A stretch of DNA of 15,180 bases from Streptomyces fulvoviolaceus (GTDB lineage Bacteria; Actinomycetota; Actinomycetes; Streptomycetales; Streptomycetaceae): positions 1 to 15,180 of the forward strand of contig NZ_JOEY01000108.1 in NCBI RefSeq assembly GCF_000718165.1, given 5' to 3'. Made by a program: the position numbers and the translations under genes. Positions within the stretch are counted from its first letter, which is position 1; every line of letters begins with the position of its first letter. A model generated the notes under the pieces. It ran no database searches and was not told the DNA's origin. It was given only the letters and a program-made list of their open reading frames with translations. This document shows positions 13,730 to 15,180 of this stretch, in pieces.

Positions 13730-13745
13730 ATGTCGTACTCGACAT
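13730..13745. promoter_or_regulatory. PadR operator box ATGT-N8-ACAT
   Basis: ATGTCGTACTCGACAT matches the PadR-family consensus ATGT(N8)ACAT exactly and is a palindrome with 6-bp arms and a 4-bp centre. It lies 28 bases before the start of the PadR-type gene. The final T starts a possible -10 element, TATGGT (13745-13750), so binding would repress the downstream operon, including the regulator itself. Confidence 0.7.
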
Positions 13746-13773
13746 ATGGTAGGCGGGGTGCTTCACTCGTGAC

Positions 13774-14091
13774 ATGGCATCAATTCGTCTTACGCGCCCA
13801 ACACTTGAGGTGATTAAGGTGTTGCTCGCGTCCACTGCCGACGATCCCGCGTGGGGGCTGAAGATCTGCGAGGAGGCCGACCTCGGGTCCGGGACCGTGT
13901 ATCCCATCCTTGAGCGCCTGGTCGACGCGGGATGGGCCACCCGGTATGAGGAGACGGGCGAGCACCCTGGGCGGCCGAAGCGGTACTACTACGAACTCAC
14001 CGCCGTCGGCCAGCGCGCGGCCCGCCAGGCCAGGGAACGGAAGCCTCGACTCTTCGGGCTGCACACAGCTGCTGACGGGGGCATGGCGTGA
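13774..14091 (+). CDS. PadR-family transcriptional repressor
   Basis: This 105-aa protein is a compact PadR winged-helix regulator: LTRPTLEVIKVLLASTADDP, WGLKICEEADLGSGTVYPIL (recognition helix with the invariant GTVYP), ERLVDAGWATRYEE, then the wing GRPKRYYYELTAVGQRAA. It has the short form of the family with little C-terminal dimerisation domain. It starts at ATG 13774 with only a weak ribosome-binding site. The TGA overlaps the GTG of the next gene by GTGA, so the two are co-translated. The operator at 13730-13745 indicates autoregulation. Such small PadR proteins often control an adjacent membrane or transporter gene, here the one immediately downstream. Confidence 0.92.
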   Translation: MASIRLTRPTLEVIKVLLASTADDPAWGLKICEEADLGSGTVYPILERLVDAGWATRYEETGEHPGRPKRYYYELTAVGQRAARQARERKPRLFGLHTAADGGMA

Positions 14092-14834
14092 GCCCAGATG
14101 AGCAGCGTGCCGAGACCCCCGGTGCCGGACCGGTGGCTGTTGTCGCCGTGCTGGCGCCGGTACTCACCGGCGTTTTTGCAGCGGTCTGCTTGCTCGTCGG
14201 CTACGTCCTGAAGATGCTCGACCCCGAGCCGGTATTCGCGCAGACCATGTTGACCGCCGGATGGATGCTTGGTGCCATGACCGCGGCCGCGATCCTTGTC
14301 GCGATGGTCGGGCTGCTGATCACCGCATTGCGCAACAGGCCGCCAGCGGTGGAGCAGGAGCCTGAGGCCGCCACGAGCACGGATACCCCAAGCAGCTGGG
14401 CAGGCCTTCGGACCCTGCACTTCGCTTCTTTTGTAGCTGGGGAACGCAGGGCACACCTCCGGGAGGAGTGGGCCGCAGTCCTGGCCGGCGATCCCGGGAA
14501 CGGCATCGTCCTCTCGCCACGCCGCAGGATGCGCTACGCCGTCGGCTTTCTCTGGGCGGCGCTCCGAATGCGGCTCCGTGACCTCACTGGTCCACTGTGG
14601 ATGCCTGTGGACTGGCTGCTGTCGGTGGAGTCGCGCACACACGGGTTCATCACACTGGCTGTCGGTGCGCAGGTCGTGTACATCCGGTACGAGGATGGTC
14701 TGCATGCTCTTCTCACCGAGGGCTGGGGTTGGTGTGCCGGGTGCGGCATCGCGCTTCGACTGTTTGTCGGCTGGCTCCGCAGAATTCGCGGCATCGAGCT
14801 CGCGTCGGCTCACAGCGACTCCAGAGATCAGTAG
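14088..14834 (+). CDS. Membrane protein coupled to PadR regulator
   Basis: This 248-aa protein starts at GTG 14088, overlapping the PadR stop. Two strong transmembrane segments lie near the N-terminus (about residues 16-41, VAVVAVLAPVLTGVFAAVCL, and 54-82, including GAMTAAAILVAMVGLLI). The soluble region after residue 85 includes RRAHLREEWAAVLAGDPGNG and a Trp/Arg-rich helix (VGFLWAALRMRLRDL), similar in style to the EEW segment of membrane proteins that accompany PadR regulators in actinomycetes. Further weak hydrophobic stretches (FITLAVGAQVVYI, LFVGWL) may be membrane-associated. No catalytic motif is visible. Its function is unknown; by context it is the regulated target of the PadR repressor. 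Confidence 0.85.
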   Translation: MSPDEQRAETPGAGPVAVVAVLAPVLTGVFAAVCLLVGYVLKMLDPEPVFAQTMLTAGWMLGAMTAAAILVAMVGLLITALRNRPPAVEQEPEAATSTDTPSSWAGLRTLHFASFVAGERRAHLREEWAAVLAGDPGNGIVLSPRRRMRYAVGFLWAALRMRLRDLTGPLWMPVDWLLSVESRTHGFITLAVGAQVVYIRYEDGLHALLTEGWGWCAGCGIALRLFVGWLRRIRGIELASAHSDSRDQ

Positions 14835-15010
14835 TAACTCGCCGCGCACGGGCAAAGCCGCGAGATGACCGGCAACCCGGCTCCTCCCGAGGTGCAACCG
14901 ATGTCCCGCACGTAGAAGGTCTGCAGCCGTTCCTTCGGCCCGAAGTGGGGCAGCGACGCCTTGTCGGCCGGTGAGTCGGTCGTGTCCCTCGTTGTGGTGT
15001 TGGGGATCAA
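14828..15010 (-). CDS. Small cysteine-rich protein or gene tail, unknown
   Basis: The minus-strand frame has strong GC3 bias and reads SPADKASLPHFGPKERLQTF, then YVRDIGCTSGGAGLPVISRL and CPCAASYY before the TGA at 14828-14830. The only nearby start is TTG at 15010, which overlaps the stop of the preceding frame by TTGA and would give 60 aa; the frame is also open further upstream. The tail, rich in Cys, Ser, Thr and Gly, loosely recalls a modified-peptide core, but no leader motif or modifying enzyme is visible, so this is only a possibility. Its stop overlaps the convergent membrane-protein gene by 7 bases. Confidence 0.4.
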   Translation of the reverse strand: MIPNTTTRDTTDSPADKASLPHFGPKERLQTFYVRDIGCTSGGAGLPVISRLCPCAASYY

Positions 15011-15117
15011 CTGGCGGGCGTGTTCAGGGTGTTGGGTAGCGCAGGGGCCCTTTCGGGGAGGTAGCGGCGGGGGACACCATCCAAGATTTCCTCACCCGGG
15101 ACCAGCAGCTGCTTCAC
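15007..15117 (-). CDS. Very small unknown reading frame
   Basis: GTG at 15117 opens a 36-aa frame reading KQLLVPGEEILDGVPRRYL and PERAPALPNTLNTPAS, with a stop at 15007-15009. Codon bias is coding-like. It lies between the frame ending at 15119 and the TTG frame at 15010. No ribosome-binding site is visible. It may instead be part of one larger decayed gene spread over three frames. Confidence 0.3.
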   Translation of the reverse strand: MKQLLVPGEEILDGVPRRYLPERAPALPNTLNTPAS

Positions 15118-15118
15118 G

Positions 15119-15180
15119 TCACGCGAGCGAGTTGTCCGCCAGGATACGTTCCAAGGATCGTTGACCCGTCCGGCTCATGG
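15119..15180 (-). CDS. 3' end of a minus-strand gene entering from the right edge
   Basis: The last bases, read on the minus strand, give SRTGQRSLERILADNSLA and a TGA at 15119-15121. The ending looks like a genuine protein C-terminus, but only about 19 residues are visible, so neither family nor start can be judged. Confidence 0.3.
   Translation of the reverse strand, partial: MSRTGQRSLERILADNSLA

Noticed and set aside
13035..13772. 245-codon plus-strand frame
   Set aside because: The frame has low-complexity Arg/Gly-rich translation; the meaningful reading over 13249-13662 is in another frame despite the amber stop.
14828..15010. Calling a lanthipeptide or other RiPP precursor
   Set aside because: Apart from a Cys/Ser/Thr-containing tail there is no leader motif, no ATG/GTG start with ribosome-binding site and no modification enzyme, so only an unknown small frame is annotated.

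Overview
The window looks like DNA from a Streptomyces or a close actinomycete relative. GC is very high, codons strongly prefer G or C in the third position, several starts are GTG, genes are coupled by 4-base stop/start overlaps, and several protein families are typical of that genus. No ribosomal, tRNA or other housekeeping cluster is present. The mix of decayed genes, an insertion sequence, a transposase fragment and small regulators is typical of an accessory region such as a chromosome arm, integrated element or large plasmid.

Layout. 1-951: a C-rich repeat, then a 191-aa helix-turn-helix protein whose layout recalls Streptomyces telomere terminal proteins. 952-2167: no intact gene; a perfect hairpin and two small coupled minus-strand reading frames, one apparently frameshifted. 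2168-5605: the best-preserved functional unit. A minus-strand operon encodes a DUF4097 beta-repeat protein, a DrrA-like ABC ATPase and a DrrB-like permease, and a regulator with two DNA-binding domains is transcribed divergently. Palindromes and CGTTGC boxes crowd the shared promoter region, so the regulator probably controls the exporter and itself. 5606-7824: a decayed MFS exporter, an unknown 249-aa protein with a C-terminal cysteine cluster, and a fragment of a YncE-like beta-propeller protein. 7825-9439: a stand-alone adenylate kinase paralogue followed by an aminoglycoside-phosphotransferase-like gene whose catalytic loop is eroded.

9440-12460: mobile DNA. An apparently intact ISL3-family element lies between two unrelated gene remnants. 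Its terminal inverted repeat continues well outside the expected ends. Next come a coiled-coil/winged-helix protein of a common Streptomyces type and, convergent with it, the C-terminal stub of an IS5-type transposase. 12508-13662: a secreted protein with an allene-oxide-cyclase-like barrel, then a secreted-protein relic with an in-frame amber codon and an apparent internal deletion.

13730-14834: a PadR-family repressor coupled by a GTGA overlap to a membrane protein, with a textbook ATGT-N8-ACAT box just upstream. 14828-15180: short minus-strand reading frames with good codon bias, including a cysteine-rich tail; their function is unknown. I see no CRISPR array, tRNA, rRNA or complete biosynthetic cluster, and no clearly new multi-gene system. 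The most unusual signals are the long inverted repeat around the ISL3 element, the Tpg-like protein, the operator layout at 4672-4818 and the small coupled frames at the right edge.
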